64,000 nt of DNA. Origin: UBA8389 sp942493385. GTDB taxonomy: Bacteria; Bacteroidota; Bacteroidia; Bacteroidales; UBA1402. The DNA lies in assembly GCA_942493385.1 (NCBI GenBank), contig OW818699.1:1426001-1490000 (forward strand), in the 5' to 3' direction. Below the pieces are notes generated by a model, which was given only the letters and a program-made list of their open reading frames with translations, ran no database searches and had not been told where the DNA came from. Position numbers and translations under genes: made by a program. Positions 33,116 to 42,396 of this stretch are shown here, in pieces (within the stretch, counting starts at the first letter, position 1; each line of letters opens with the position of its first letter).

Positions 33116-34747
33116 ATGAGAAAGAATATTATAGAAACACCGGATCTGAGTACGTTCAAGGACCAGATTCTGGAGATTTATCCAAAAAAAGTAGGAAAGA
33201 AACGGTCAAAATCCATCGTAGTCAACGACCCGGACACCATTCCTCAGATCCAGGCCAATGTCCGTACCATTCCGGGAATCATCACCCAACGAGGTTGTAC
33301 GTATGCCGGTTGTAAAGGTGTGGTTCTTGGACCGACCCGTGACATCGTAAACATCACGCATGGTCCCATCGGTTGTGGTTATTATTCTTGGCTAACGCGC
33401 CGGAACCAGACCAGACCCGAAACGGAAATGGAGGAAAACTTCATTCCATATAGTTTTTCAACCGATATGCAGGACTCCAACATCGTGTTCGGCGGTGAGG
33501 AAAAACTGAAACAAGCCATTCGGGAAGCGTATGAACTGTTTCATCCCAAAGGCATCGCTATCTTTTCAACGTGTCCTGTCGGTCTGATTGGTGACGACGT
33601 GCATCGTGTAGCCAGACAAATGACCGAAGAAATTCCTGGTGTGAACATCTTTGGATTCTCTTGCGAAGGCTACCGTGGCGTCTCCCAATCGGCTGGACAC
33701 CATATTGCCAACAACGGTTTGTATAAGAATCTGATTGGTAGGGATGATACGGTGGAAGGCAAGTACAAATTCCGTGTCAACGTTTTGGGCGAATACAACA
33801 TCGGTGGTGACGCTTTTGCCATCGAGGAATTGTTCGACAAATGCGGCATCGAATTGGTTTCGACCATGTCTGGAAACTCTACGCTGAAGAAGTTTGAAAC
33901 AGCACATACGGCCGATTTGAGTTTGGTCATGTGCCACCGTTCCATCAATTATGTGGCCGAAATGCTGGAAACGTCGTTTGGAGTACCCTGGACAAAGGCC
34001 AACTTTATTGGTGCGGATGCTACGGCGAAATCCCTTCGCAAAGTCGGCCAGTATTTTGGAGACCAAGAACTGATTGATCGGATTGAAAGGGTCATTGCCG
34101 AAGAAATGCTTGCCGTCAATGCTGCTGTTGAGCAGGCAAAACTGAAAACAAATGGTAAGACCGCCATGCTTTTTGTGGGTGGCTCACGCGCTCACCATTA
34201 TCAGGAACTGTTTACCGAACTGGGCATCAAGACGCTTTCAGCCGGTTATGAATTCGGTCACCGCGACGATTACGAAGGTCGTCGAGTCATTCCGACCATC
34301 CAGATCGACGCCGATAGCCGCAACATTGAGGAAATTACGGTAACGCCAGATGCAACCCGTTTCAACCCTCGCAAGACGGAAGAAGAATTGGAAAAACTGA
34401 AGGCCGAAGGCATGGAGTTCAACAACTACGATGGTTTGATGGTCGATATGTCAAAAGGAATGCTGGTCATTGACGATTTGAGCCATTACGAAATGGAAAA
34501 ACTCATCGAGCTCTACCATCCCGATATTTTCTGTGCCGGTATCAAGGAAAAGTATGTGGTCCAAAAGATGGGAATTCCCCTCAAGCAGCTCCACAACTAC
34601 GATTCCGGAGGTCCGTATGCCGCATTCGAAGGTGCCATCAACTTCTACAAAGACATTGAGATGATTGCTTGCAGTACCATTTTCAAGCAACTGAAAGCTC
34701 CCTGGGAGCGGGAGGATTTTGTGGAAGCCGAATATGTATTCAACTAA
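33116..34747 (+). CDS. nifD: nitrogenase molybdenum-iron protein alpha chain
   Basis: 543 residues. P-cluster ligands are Cys61 (RGCTYAG), Cys87 (GPIGCG) and Cys153 (STCPVG). FeMo-co ligands are Cys273 (VMCHRSINY) and His493 (QLHNYD). Gln191 and His195 (GVSQSAGHH) and Arg96 match the Azotobacter numbering. An extra ~50-residue segment around 380-440 (GHRDDYEGRRVIPTIQ) is the insertion typical of cluster III alpha chains. All catalytic residues checked are present, so an active Mo enzyme is expected. Confidence 0.98.
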   Translation: MRKNIIETPDLSTFKDQILEIYPKKVGKKRSKSIVVNDPDTIPQIQANVRTIPGIITQRGCTYAGCKGVVLGPTRDIVNITHGPIGCGYYSWLTRRNQTRPETEMEENFIPYSFSTDMQDSNIVFGGEEKLKQAIREAYELFHPKGIAIFSTCPVGLIGDDVHRVARQMTEEIPGVNIFGFSCEGYRGVSQSAGHHIANNGLYKNLIGRDDTVEGKYKFRVNVLGEYNIGGDAFAIEELFDKCGIELVSTMSGNSTLKKFETAHTADLSLVMCHRSINYVAEMLETSFGVPWTKANFIGADATAKSLRKVGQYFGDQELIDRIERVIAEEMLAVNAAVEQAKLKTNGKTAMLFVGGSRAHHYQELFTELGIKTLSAGYEFGHRDDYEGRRVIPTIQIDADSRNIEEITVTPDATRFNPRKTEEELEKLKAEGMEFNNYDGLMVDMSKGMLVIDDLSHYEMEKLIELYHPDIFCAGIKEKYVVQKMGIPLKQLHNYDSGGPYAAFEGAINFYKDIEMIACSTIFKQLKAPWEREDFVEAEYVFN

Positions 34748-34762
34748 TTAATACGACGCATT

Positions 34763-36142
34763 ATGTTACTAAAACATACAACAGGGCTGGAGATAGATCG
34801 CAAAGCCCTGACCATCAACCCCGCCAAGACCTGTCAGCCGATTGGTGCCATGTATGCCGCATTGGGCATCCACGGTTGCCTGCCGCACAGTCATGGCTCG
34901 CAAGGTTGCTGCTCCTACCACAGGAGCGCCTTGTCTAGGCATTTCAGAGAGCCGGTCATGGCAGCAACCAGTTCGTTCTCGGAAGGGTCCTCCGTTTTTG
35001 GCGGATCGGCCAACCTTTTGCAGGCTATTGACACCATGTTTTCGGTTTACAGCCCTGAAGTGGTTGCCATTCACACGACTTGCCTTTCGGAAACCATCGG
35101 TGACGACTTGAATCAAATTGTTTCAAAAGCAGGCGATGACGGCAGTGTTCCCGACGGCAGGCATGTAATTTATTGCAATACACCCAGTTATGTGGGTACG
35201 CATGTGACCGGTTATTCCAATCAGGTGGCCGCTATGGTGAAGTTTTTTGCCACGGCAACTCCGAAAAAACGCAATGTTGTGAACCTCGTGGCCGGCTGGA
35301 TGGAGCCTTCAGACATGGGTGAGATTAAGAGATTGGCTTCGGTCATGGAGGCACGCACCATTATGTTTCCCGATTTGACTGGCGTGTTGGATGCTCCGCT
35401 CACAGGAACGTACAAGATGTACCCGGAAGGTGGAACCACTGTTTCTGACTTGAAGCTCGTAGGCGACAGCAAGTTTACGCTTGGATTGGGCAAGTACAGC
35501 ACCGAGGACACCTGCATCAAGTTGGAGAACAAGTGTAAGGTGAAATTTGAAACACTCGATATTCCCATTGGTTTTAAGGCTACCGACCGTTTTTTGATGT
35601 CTCTCAGCCGTCATGCCAACCTGCCCATTCCCGATTCGCTCACGACCGAACGCGGACAACTCTTGGACCTCATTTCCGATTCATCCAAGCTCCTTTATGG
35701 TAAGCGGGTGGCATTGTGGGGTGATCCTGACACCTTGATTCCCTTGGTGGAGTTTCTGGTGAGCATGGACATGAAGCCGGTTTATGTGGTAACGGGTACT
35801 CCTGGAAAGCACTTTGACGAACGCATGTCGGAACTGCTTAAGGATATTCCCGAAGCCAAATTCAAGAGTGGCGAAATGGCCGATATGTTTCGTTTGCATC
35901 AGTGGATCAAGCAGGAAGGGGTAGACCTTTTGATTGGGAACACCTATGGTAAATACATTGCTCGAGACGAAAATACGCCGTTTGTACGCTTCGGTTTCCC
36001 CATTGCGGACAGACCTGGGCACAACTACTTTGCTAAAACCGGCTATGTTGGTGCGGCAAATCTGGCCAATCAAATCCTCCAAGCATTGCTCGATCATTTG
36101 GATCGGTGCTGCCTTGAAGAAAAGGTAGAATTCCAGCTGTAG
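34763..36142 (+). CDS. nifK: nitrogenase molybdenum-iron protein beta chain
   Basis: 459 residues. P-cluster ligands are Cys24 (KTCQPIGA), Cys49 (GSQGCCSY) and Cys107 (HTTCLSET). It lacks the ~50-residue N-terminal arm of Azotobacter NifK, as usual in cluster III. It forms the alpha2-beta2 MoFe protein with NifD, whose gene ends 15 bp upstream. A structured 191-bp spacer separates it from nifE. Confidence 0.97.
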   Translation: MLLKHTTGLEIDRKALTINPAKTCQPIGAMYAALGIHGCLPHSHGSQGCCSYHRSALSRHFREPVMAATSSFSEGSSVFGGSANLLQAIDTMFSVYSPEVVAIHTTCLSETIGDDLNQIVSKAGDDGSVPDGRHVIYCNTPSYVGTHVTGYSNQVAAMVKFFATATPKKRNVVNLVAGWMEPSDMGEIKRLASVMEARTIMFPDLTGVLDAPLTGTYKMYPEGGTTVSDLKLVGDSKFTLGLGKYSTEDTCIKLENKCKVKFETLDIPIGFKATDRFLMSLSRHANLPIPDSLTTERGQLLDLISDSSKLLYGKRVALWGDPDTLIPLVEFLVSMDMKPVYVVTGTPGKHFDERMSELLKDIPEAKFKSGEMADMFRLHQWIKQEGVDLLIGNTYGKYIARDENTPFVRFGFPIADRPGHNYFAKTGYVGAANLANQILQALLDHLDRCCLEEKVEFQL

Positions 36143-36216
36143 AGGCAGCTTAGCATGCATTTTCTTCTTTTTTATAGTACGGATTCTATACCTGTGAAGG
36201 TGTTGGGTTTGGAATA

Positions 36217-36285
36217 ACGGGAGTGAACCCGGAGTTTCGATAAGGTTTTTAAAGTTACCCGATCGGTCAATAGGTTTACTCCCGT
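36217..36285 (+). other. structured spacer between nifK and nifE
   Basis: Arms ACGGGAGTGAACC (36217-36229) and GGTTTACTCCCGT (36273-36285) pair over 13 positions with one mismatch. The ~43-nt loop contains CCGATCGG, a further short palindrome. No T-run follows. It could be an RNA stem that protects the upstream nifHDK message, an attenuator, or an operator. I see no sigma-54 promoter in this spacer. Confidence 0.5.
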
Positions 36286-36333
36286 CATTTTCGCTCCCCT
36301 CATTTTCTATGGTTTACACCTAAAAATTGGATT

Positions 36334-37665
36334 ATGGCTCAAATATTGGACGAAAGGCTGAATCAGGTTTCGGTGGCGGGCGCCAGTGAGCGGACCATCG
36401 ACTGTGGCAAGGCCAGCCTTGCCGGTAGTGTGAGCCAACGTGCCTGTGTATTCTGCGGTTCGCGGGTGGTTTTGTACCCCATCGCCGACGCCTTGCATGT
36501 GATACATGGCCCCATCGGTTGCGCTGCCTATACTTGGGATATCCGGGGTTCCCTTTCTTCTGGCCCCGAGTTGCATCGACTCAGTTTTTGCACGGATCTG
36601 CAAGAAAAGGATGTCATTTTTGGGGGAGAACCAAAACTGTTAGCCTCACTGGATGAATTGATTGACAAACATCGGCCCAAAGCGGCTTTTGTCTATACGA
36701 CCTGCATCGTAGGCATCATCGGTGACGATGTGGAACGCATCTGCAAGCAACTTGCTGCTGAAAAAGGGATTCCTGTCATTCCCGTTCAGGCTCCTGGTTT
36801 TCAAGGTTCCAAAAAGGACGGGTATAAGGTGGCATGCGAGTCCATCTTTCAGTTGGTCGGAACCCTGGACAGACCGACTCCGGCCAAAAGTATCAATATC
36901 TTGGGAGATTTCAACTTGGCAGGTGAACTTTGGATTTTGCTGGATTATTACAAACGCATGGGCGTCCATGTCAATGCCACCATCACGGGTGACGGACGTG
37001 TCGATGATATTCGAAATGCACACAATGCTTCGTTGAACGTGGTTCAATGTTCGGGTTCGATGAATTATTTGGCTAAAATGATGAAGGATGAATACAACAT
37101 TCCTTCCATGCGGGTTTCCTACTTCGGAATCGAAGACATGAGCGATGCGCTTTATGATGTGGCTCGCTTTTTCAAGGACGAAGACATGATGGACAAAGCG
37201 CGTCAGCTCGTTCGGGAAGAATTCGCACGATTGATGCCACAGTTGGCATGGTATAAGGAGCGATTGACTGGTAAGAAGGCAGCCATCTATGTTGGCGGTG
37301 CATTTAAAGCCATATCATTGGTGAAGGCGTTGAGACTCATTGGTGTGCAAACCGTTATAGTCGGTTCTCAAACAGGTACGACGGAAGATTACGAGCTCAT
37401 AAAAAACCTGTGCGAGGAGGGCACCATCATTGTGGACGACTCCAATCCGGTTGAACTTGCCCATTTTGTCAAGGAAAAGCAAGCAGACATCTTTATCGGC
37501 GGGGTCAAAGAACGCCCCATCGCTTATAAGATCGGTTTAGGGTTCTGCGATCACAATCATGAACGAAAAGAAGCGCTTGCCGGATACGAAGGCATGATCA
37601 ATTTTGCCAAGGAAATTTACGCCACGGCCCTAAGTCCGGTTTGGCAATTCACCCGAAAAAAATAA
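36334..37665 (+). CDS. nifE: nitrogenase cofactor scaffold protein NifE
   Basis: 443 residues. With NifN it forms the scaffold on which NifB-co is converted to FeMo-co. NifD-like layout: RACVFCGSRVVLYPI near residue 34, HGPIGCAAYTWD near 56-67, YTTCIVGIIGDD, and VQCSGSMNYLAKMM near 240-250. It lacks the P-cluster/FeMo-co context of NifD, and HGPIGCAAYTWDIRG is the NifE signature. It lies 5 bp before nifN. Confidence 0.95.
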   Translation: MAQILDERLNQVSVAGASERTIDCGKASLAGSVSQRACVFCGSRVVLYPIADALHVIHGPIGCAAYTWDIRGSLSSGPELHRLSFCTDLQEKDVIFGGEPKLLASLDELIDKHRPKAAFVYTTCIVGIIGDDVERICKQLAAEKGIPVIPVQAPGFQGSKKDGYKVACESIFQLVGTLDRPTPAKSINILGDFNLAGELWILLDYYKRMGVHVNATITGDGRVDDIRNAHNASLNVVQCSGSMNYLAKMMKDEYNIPSMRVSYFGIEDMSDALYDVARFFKDEDMMDKARQLVREEFARLMPQLAWYKERLTGKKAAIYVGGAFKAISLVKALRLIGVQTVIVGSQTGTTEDYELIKNLCEEGTIIVDDSNPVELAHFVKEKQADIFIGGVKERPIAYKIGLGFCDHNHERKEALAGYEGMINFAKEIYATALSPVWQFTRKK

Positions 37666-37670
37666 ACAAC

Positions 37671-38987
37671 ATGATAGCGGCTAAAGAAATCAAATCGTAT
37701 TCCTCCTCCAGAAATTCCTGCAAGCTCTGTGCTCCGCTGGGTGCATCGCTGGTATTCAAGGGGATAGAAGGCTGTGTGCCGCTCATTCACGGCAGTCAAG
37801 GTTGCGCCACCTACATACGCCGATACATGATCAGCCATTACAAGGAGCCGGTCGATATCGCATCCAGTAATTTCAGCGAAGAATCAACGGTTTATGGTGG
37901 TAGCAAGAACTTCATCATGGGCATCGACAACATCATTAAGCAATACAAACCTGAAGTCATTGGCATTGCTTCCACCTGTCTGTCCGAAACCATTGGGGAA
38001 GACATCCCTGGTCACATTCGAAATTATAAAGAATTGCACGAAGAAGATGGGTCTGCGATGCCGATTTTTATCCATACTTCCACACCCAGCTACTGTGGTA
38101 GCCATGCGGATGGCTTTCACAATACGGTTGTTTCTGCCCTGAAATCATTGGCGAAATATGACAAGAAGGGTGAATCCATTACGGTTTTGCCTGGCATGGT
38201 CACACCGGCAGACATTCGGTATTTGAAGGAAATTCTTACTGATTTTGGTGCGAAACACAGCATTTTTCCGGATTACAGCGAAACGCTGGATAATGTCTAT
38301 ACCTCCGAATATCAATTGATTCCATCTGGTGGAACAACCATTCCCGAACTGGTTTCCATCGGAGATTCAAAAGCGGTGATAGAGTTCGGCACTGTTTTCA
38401 ACCGAGGATATCTGAAGGCTAGGCCAGCTGCTGCATTGCCAACGGCAGGCGAATGGTTGGAGTCCACCTTTTACTTTAAAAACCACCCGATGACCATGCC
38501 AATCGGCCTAAATGCTTCCGACCGGTTTATGGATGCTTTGCAAGAAATCACGGGTATGGAAATGCCTGTGAAATACCAAAAGGAACGTGGCCGATTGGTC
38601 GATGCGTATGTGGATGCGCACAAGTATGTTTTTGGAAAGAAAGCATTGCTTTATGGCGAAGAAGACTTGGTGACCGCGCTGGCAGACTGGTTGACCGAGA
38701 TTGGCATGGAACCGCTTTGGATGAAGGATACCGACTTCGAAACGTTGCGGGAACGCTCGGAGGAGTTTCAGCCAGACATTCTGATTGGAAACAGCAAGGG
38801 CTATTACATTGCCCGCGAACGTAAGATTCCACTGGTTCGTCTGGGATTTCCCATTCACGACCGTTTCGGAGCCTCTCGAATCCATCAGATTGGTTATCGA
38901 GGCACCCAAGCGCTCTTCGATTTAGTGGTCAATGCGTTGATAGAATACAAACAAGAAAACTCGCCCATCGGGTACAAATACATTTGA
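37671..38987 (+). CDS. nifN: nitrogenase cofactor scaffold protein NifN
   Basis: 438 residues from ATG 37671, 5 bp after nifE. NifK-like: RNSCKLCAPLGASLVFKGIE, LIHGSQGCATYIRRY, ASSNFSEESTVYGG and STCLSETIGEDIPG. Partner of NifE. The last gene codons run directly to nifB with 3 bp between. There is no fused NifX domain at the C-terminus. Confidence 0.95.
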   Translation: MIAAKEIKSYSSSRNSCKLCAPLGASLVFKGIEGCVPLIHGSQGCATYIRRYMISHYKEPVDIASSNFSEESTVYGGSKNFIMGIDNIIKQYKPEVIGIASTCLSETIGEDIPGHIRNYKELHEEDGSAMPIFIHTSTPSYCGSHADGFHNTVVSALKSLAKYDKKGESITVLPGMVTPADIRYLKEILTDFGAKHSIFPDYSETLDNVYTSEYQLIPSGGTTIPELVSIGDSKAVIEFGTVFNRGYLKARPAAALPTAGEWLESTFYFKNHPMTMPIGLNASDRFMDALQEITGMEMPVKYQKERGRLVDAYVDAHKYVFGKKALLYGEEDLVTALADWLTEIGMEPLWMKDTDFETLRERSEEFQPDILIGNSKGYYIARERKIPLVRLGFPIHDRFGASRIHQIGYRGTQALFDLVVNALIEYKQENSPIGYKYI

Positions 38988-38990
38988 GTC

Positions 38991-40256
38991 ATGGAAGAAA
39001 AAACAACCCTAGCTCACCCTTGCTTTGACGAGGAAGCCAAACATACCAACGCGCGTGTTCACCTGGCAGTTGCTCCCAAATGCAACATTCAGTGCAATTA
39101 CTGCAACCGAAAATACGATTGCGTCAACGAAAGCCGCCCTGGGGTCACTTCGTCCATGCTGACACCGGGTCAAGCGGCGGGTTATTTGAGAGAATTGGAT
39201 ACTCGGCTGGACAACTTGGCTGTGGTGGGTATTGCTGGGCCTGGTGATCCGTTTGCAAACCCCGAGGAAACACTGGAAACAATGCGTCGTGTCAAAGCGG
39301 ATTTCCCAGAAAAGATTTTCTGCCTGTCTACCAACGGGTTGGATTTAGAACCATACATCGATGAGATTGCTGAACTCGGCGTTTCTCACGTGACGCTCAC
39401 CATCAATGCGGTGGATCCTGTGGTCACTGCGAAAATTTACAAATGGGTGCGTTTTGGCAAACATGTTTATCGGGGTGAAGAGGGTGCAAAACTGCTTTTG
39501 GAACGCCAATTGGCATGTATTCCTTTACTGAAGGCCAAGGATATTACGGTAAAAATCAATTCCATCATCATACCCGGTATCAACGAAGACCACATTGAGG
39601 AAGTAGCCCGTGTTTGTGCTGGTCTCGGTGCCGATGTCATCAACTGCATTCCGCTTATTCCGACAGCAGATACGCCTTTTTCCGAGGTGGAAAAACCCGA
39701 TGCCAAGATGATTTTCAGGGTTCGAACCTTGGCTTCAGAGCATTTGAAACTCATGAGTCATTGTGCCCGATGCCGTGCCGATGCCGCTGGATTGCTCGGT
39801 CAAGATTTGTCCGAAGTGCATGCCTTGATGAAGGAATATGCCTCCAGGCTCGATCTGGATACAACCGACCGTCCGTACGTGGCCGTTGCGACCAACGAAG
39901 GGCTTCTGGTGAACCAGCATTTGGGTGAGGCGAGTTCCTTTTACGTGTACCGGCAAACGCCCAAGGGTTTCCAATTTGTTTCTGAAAGGGTTGCTCCAAA
40001 ACCGGGTTCTGGAGACCAACGGTGGGTTGATATGGCAAGAATTCTTAAAGACTGCCGAGCCTTGTTGGTGAGTGGAGTAGGGGAAACGCCCAAATCCATT
40101 TTGAAATCCTGCGGCGTGCATGTGGTGGAAATGACTGGCCTGATTGATGAGGGTCTGGAAGGAATTTACAACAATAGGGTCATCCGTTCCATGGCCAAAC
40201 CTGACGCTTTCAAATGTGGAACATCTTGCAAGGGGACAGCATCAGGCTGCGCCTAA
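38991..40256 (+). CDS. nifB: NifB, radical SAM FeMo-co biosynthesis protein with C-terminal NifX-like domain
   Basis: 421 residues. Radical SAM motif CNIQCNYC (Cys31, Cys35, Cys38) after HLAVAPK, with additional cluster ligands Cys11 and Cys44-type residues (RKYDC) and HCARCRAD near the end of the SAM domain. The C-terminal ~125 residues (VAVATNEGLLVNQHLGEASS onward) form the NifX/NafY-like cofactor-binding domain. It ends in a Cys-containing tail, CGTSCKGTASGC. It builds NifB-co (the 8Fe-9S-C core). Confidence 0.97.
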   Translation: MEEKTTLAHPCFDEEAKHTNARVHLAVAPKCNIQCNYCNRKYDCVNESRPGVTSSMLTPGQAAGYLRELDTRLDNLAVVGIAGPGDPFANPEETLETMRRVKADFPEKIFCLSTNGLDLEPYIDEIAELGVSHVTLTINAVDPVVTAKIYKWVRFGKHVYRGEEGAKLLLERQLACIPLLKAKDITVKINSIIIPGINEDHIEEVARVCAGLGADVINCIPLIPTADTPFSEVEKPDAKMIFRVRTLASEHLKLMSHCARCRADAAGLLGQDLSEVHALMKEYASRLDLDTTDRPYVAVATNEGLLVNQHLGEASSFYVYRQTPKGFQFVSERVAPKPGSGDQRWVDMARILKDCRALLVSGVGETPKSILKSCGVHVVEMTGLIDEGLEGIYNNRVIRSMAKPDAFKCGTSCKGTASGCA

Positions 40257-40279
40257 AAAATTTAAAAAAATAATAAATT

Positions 40280-40588
40280 ATGAAAAAGCCTGCTTATCAC
40301 ATTTTAGTTTGTAATTCGTATCGAGTGTCTGGGGATGCTCAGGGTGCCTGTAATAAAAAGGGAGCTGCCGGTTTGTTGCAGTACATTTCGGAAGAAGCCT
40401 CCGATCGAGGTTTGGACGTTGCCGTGAGCACCACTGCTTGTTTGAATGTTTGCTCCCAAGGGCCAGTCATGGTGGTGCATCCCAATAATTTCTGGTATGG
40501 AGCGGTGGATTCGGAAGAAGTCATTGACGAAATATTGGATGCTTTGGAAAACGATGAGGCTTGTGTAAAATACCTAATAAGCGACTAG
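40280..40588 (+). CDS. thioredoxin-like [2Fe-2S] ferredoxin (Shethna type)
   Basis: 102 residues. Cys11, Cys24, Cys54 and Cys58 follow the C-x12-C-x29-C-x3-C spacing of thioredoxin-like [2Fe-2S] ferredoxins, several of which are nif-linked. It lies between nifB (23 bp gap, AT-rich) and nifV (2 bp gap). It may carry electrons to nitrogenase or to cofactor assembly; which one is not resolved by sequence. Confidence 0.9.
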   Translation: MKKPAYHILVCNSYRVSGDAQGACNKKGAAGLLQYISEEASDRGLDVAVSTTACLNVCSQGPVMVVHPNNFWYGAVDSEEVIDEILDALENDEACVKYLISD

Positions 40589-40590
40589 TT

Positions 40591-41754
40591 ATGAGAGTAT
40601 TGCCCTACTTCATCGATACGACGCTCCGGGATGGTGAACAAGCCCCCGGTGTCGTATTTTCGCTCCCCGAAAAGTTGCGCATTGCCGCCCTGCTGGAAGG
40701 AGCTGGCTTACCTGAATTGGAAGTAGGGACACCAGCCATGGGTAGGACAGAGGTTCAAGATATCCGCACGATTTGCCAGACAGGATTTGCCTTTAAAACC
40801 TTGGTTTGGTGTCGAGCAACGCAGAACGATCTACTTTTAGCCGAAAAAACAGGTGCGAACGGCGTGCATGTTTCTTTTCCCGTTTCTGAAATACTGATGA
40901 AAGCAATGGGTAAAGATAGAAGCTGGATTTTTTTGCAAATGCAGAAACTCATTGGGCAAGCCTTGAATCATTTTGATTATGTGACAGTCGGTGCTCAGGA
41001 TGCTTCTAGGGCAGAACCCGAGTTCCTGAAAGAATTCACACAGGCAGTCCGATGCTTTGGTGCTAGTCGGATCCGTTTGGCAGACACGGTTGGCTTACTA
41101 AATCCATTTACCACGACGCGTCTGGTTCAAGATGTCCGGAACATCGACCCGGATTTCTCCATCGAGTTTCACGGGCACAACGATCTAGGTATGGCTACAG
41201 CCAATACGCTCGCCGCCTGGATGGCGGGCGCAGACTGTTTGAGCACCACCGTGAATGGATTGGGAGAGCGTGCTGGCAATGCAGCCATGGAAGAAGTGGC
41301 AATGGCCTTGGAACTAAGTGCTGGTAAGGCTTGTGGCCTAAGAACCGAACGATTTTCGGTGCTTAGCCAATTCGTGTCCGAAGTCTCCAATCGACCAAAC
41401 AGTGTCTCCAAACCCGTAACCGGAAGTCTGGTCCTTTCACACGAAAGTGGCATCCACACAGGTTGCCTGCTTAAAAACAGGTCGACCTACCAACTTATTG
41501 ATGCACAACGAATAGGCCGTGAGGAACAGGCACTCATCATTGGTAAGCATAGTGGAAAAGAAACGCTGCGACACTTTTTAGCAGACGCAGACATTCCATA
41601 CAACGAGGAGCAAGTCGAAGAGCTGATCGCTCAGGTCAAAACCTTTTCTGAAAGACTCAAAAGAAGCCTAAGCAAGGAGGAATTATTCAACCTCCATAAA
41701 CAAGTATCACACCAAAAAAGTACGAATCATGTCCATGTATTCCAACCAGCCTGA
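40591..41754 (+). CDS. nifV: homocitrate synthase NifV
   Basis: 387 residues from ATG 40591. Makes the homocitrate of FeMo-co from acetyl-CoA and 2-oxoglutarate. The DRE-TIM signature DTTLRDGEQAPGV is at residues 8-20, the second motif is EFHGHNDLGMATANT, and HESGIHTG follows. The length and absence of a regulatory domain distinguish NifV from LeuA. The 3' end overlaps the next gene by up to 26 bp. Confidence 0.95.
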   Translation: MRVLPYFIDTTLRDGEQAPGVVFSLPEKLRIAALLEGAGLPELEVGTPAMGRTEVQDIRTICQTGFAFKTLVWCRATQNDLLLAEKTGANGVHVSFPVSEILMKAMGKDRSWIFLQMQKLIGQALNHFDYVTVGAQDASRAEPEFLKEFTQAVRCFGASRIRLADTVGLLNPFTTTRLVQDVRNIDPDFSIEFHGHNDLGMATANTLAAWMAGADCLSTTVNGLGERAGNAAMEEVAMALELSAGKACGLRTERFSVLSQFVSEVSNRPNSVSKPVTGSLVLSHESGIHTGCLLKNRSTYQLIDAQRIGREEQALIIGKHSGKETLRHFLADADIPYNEEQVEELIAQVKTFSERLKRSLSKEELFNLHKQVSHQKSTNHVHVFQPA

Positions 41755-42157
41755 ACCAGAAATGAAGGCCCAAGCGCTTTCCTGCCTCAAGTATGCGAAC
41801 GGATTTTACAAAACGTTTCAAGGAAGTCTAAACAAGCCCAACAATCGATTCGACAACGACCTTCTATATAATTTTGCTGTGATGAGCGTTGAAAAATATT
41901 TTGTCGCACTGTTGGCCCGATACGATTGGAACGGAACGCACCACATGCCGCTTGGTTTGTACAAAGAAGCAGCCGATTTTGAACCCGAACTCACGGAAAA
42001 CATGCGAAAAACAGCCATTCTGGTGGGTAAGTTCGAGGCAATTTGCTCGCTGGACGGTTTTGGATATCGTACCCCGACCTCAGAAGACCTGCAAATGATG
42101 TCCACTGGCATTCAAGAAATTAAATTGCTGGTAGAAAAACGATTGGCCGAAATCTAG
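41729..42157 (+). CDS. uncharacterised nif-operon protein, helical, HEPN-like
   Basis: 142 residues from ATG 41729; ATG 41762, 7 bp after the nifV stop, is an equally plausible start. All-helical pattern: KAQALSCLKYANGFYKTFQG, then DLLYNFAVMSVEKYFVALLA, a basic/aromatic loop with HHMPLGLYKEAADFEPEL, and a C-terminal helix. The pattern recalls small HEPN-type helical bundles, but the Rx4-6H motif is not seen. It ends the nif operon and overlaps the convergent Nif11 gene by 4 bp. A nitrogenase-related role is inferred from position only. Confidence 0.7.
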   Translation: MSMYSNQPEPEMKAQALSCLKYANGFYKTFQGSLNKPNNRFDNDLLYNFAVMSVEKYFVALLARYDWNGTHHMPLGLYKEAADFEPELTENMRKTAILVGKFEAICSLDGFGYRTPTSEDLQMMSTGIQEIKLLVEKRLAEI

Positions 42158-42396
42158 GCTGGAAACAGCAGGAACCAGGCATGCAGTTCGTGTACGTTGT
42201 TGGCTTGTTCGTAGCTTTGGCATTTCAAAAGCAACGAACGGTAAGCATCTTCGAATTCTTCAAAGGTAAATGTCAGCCCTTTCTTTGAAAGCGCATCCAA
42301 CAAGTCGTCGCGGGTTTTGCTGGAATAGTAACTTTTGCGGAGTTCGGCATCCGACTCCACTTTGCGTAAAAAAATCAAGGCATTTTGGATGCTCAT
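42154..42396 (-). CDS. Nif11-domain peptide
   Basis: 80 residues. The N-terminal part (MSIQNALIFLRKVESDAELR, LSKKGLTFTFEEFEDAY) is the Nif11 domain, known both near nif genes and as leader of nitrile-hydratase-like/Nif11 RiPP precursors. There is no Gly-Gly cleavage site or Cys-rich core, only one Cys, so a RiPP precursor is unlikely. It overlaps the NifX-like gene by 4 bp (ATGA), so the two are translated together. Confidence 0.8.
   Translation of the reverse strand: MSIQNALIFLRKVESDAELRKSYYSSKTRDDLLDALSKKGLTFTFEEFEDAYRSLLLKCQSYEQANNVHELHAWFLLFPA

Noticed and set aside
42154..42396. Nif11 gene as a RiPP precursor
   Set aside because: No double-Gly cleavage site, no Cys/Ser/Thr-rich core, and no LanM, radical SAM maturase or peptidase transporter nearby.
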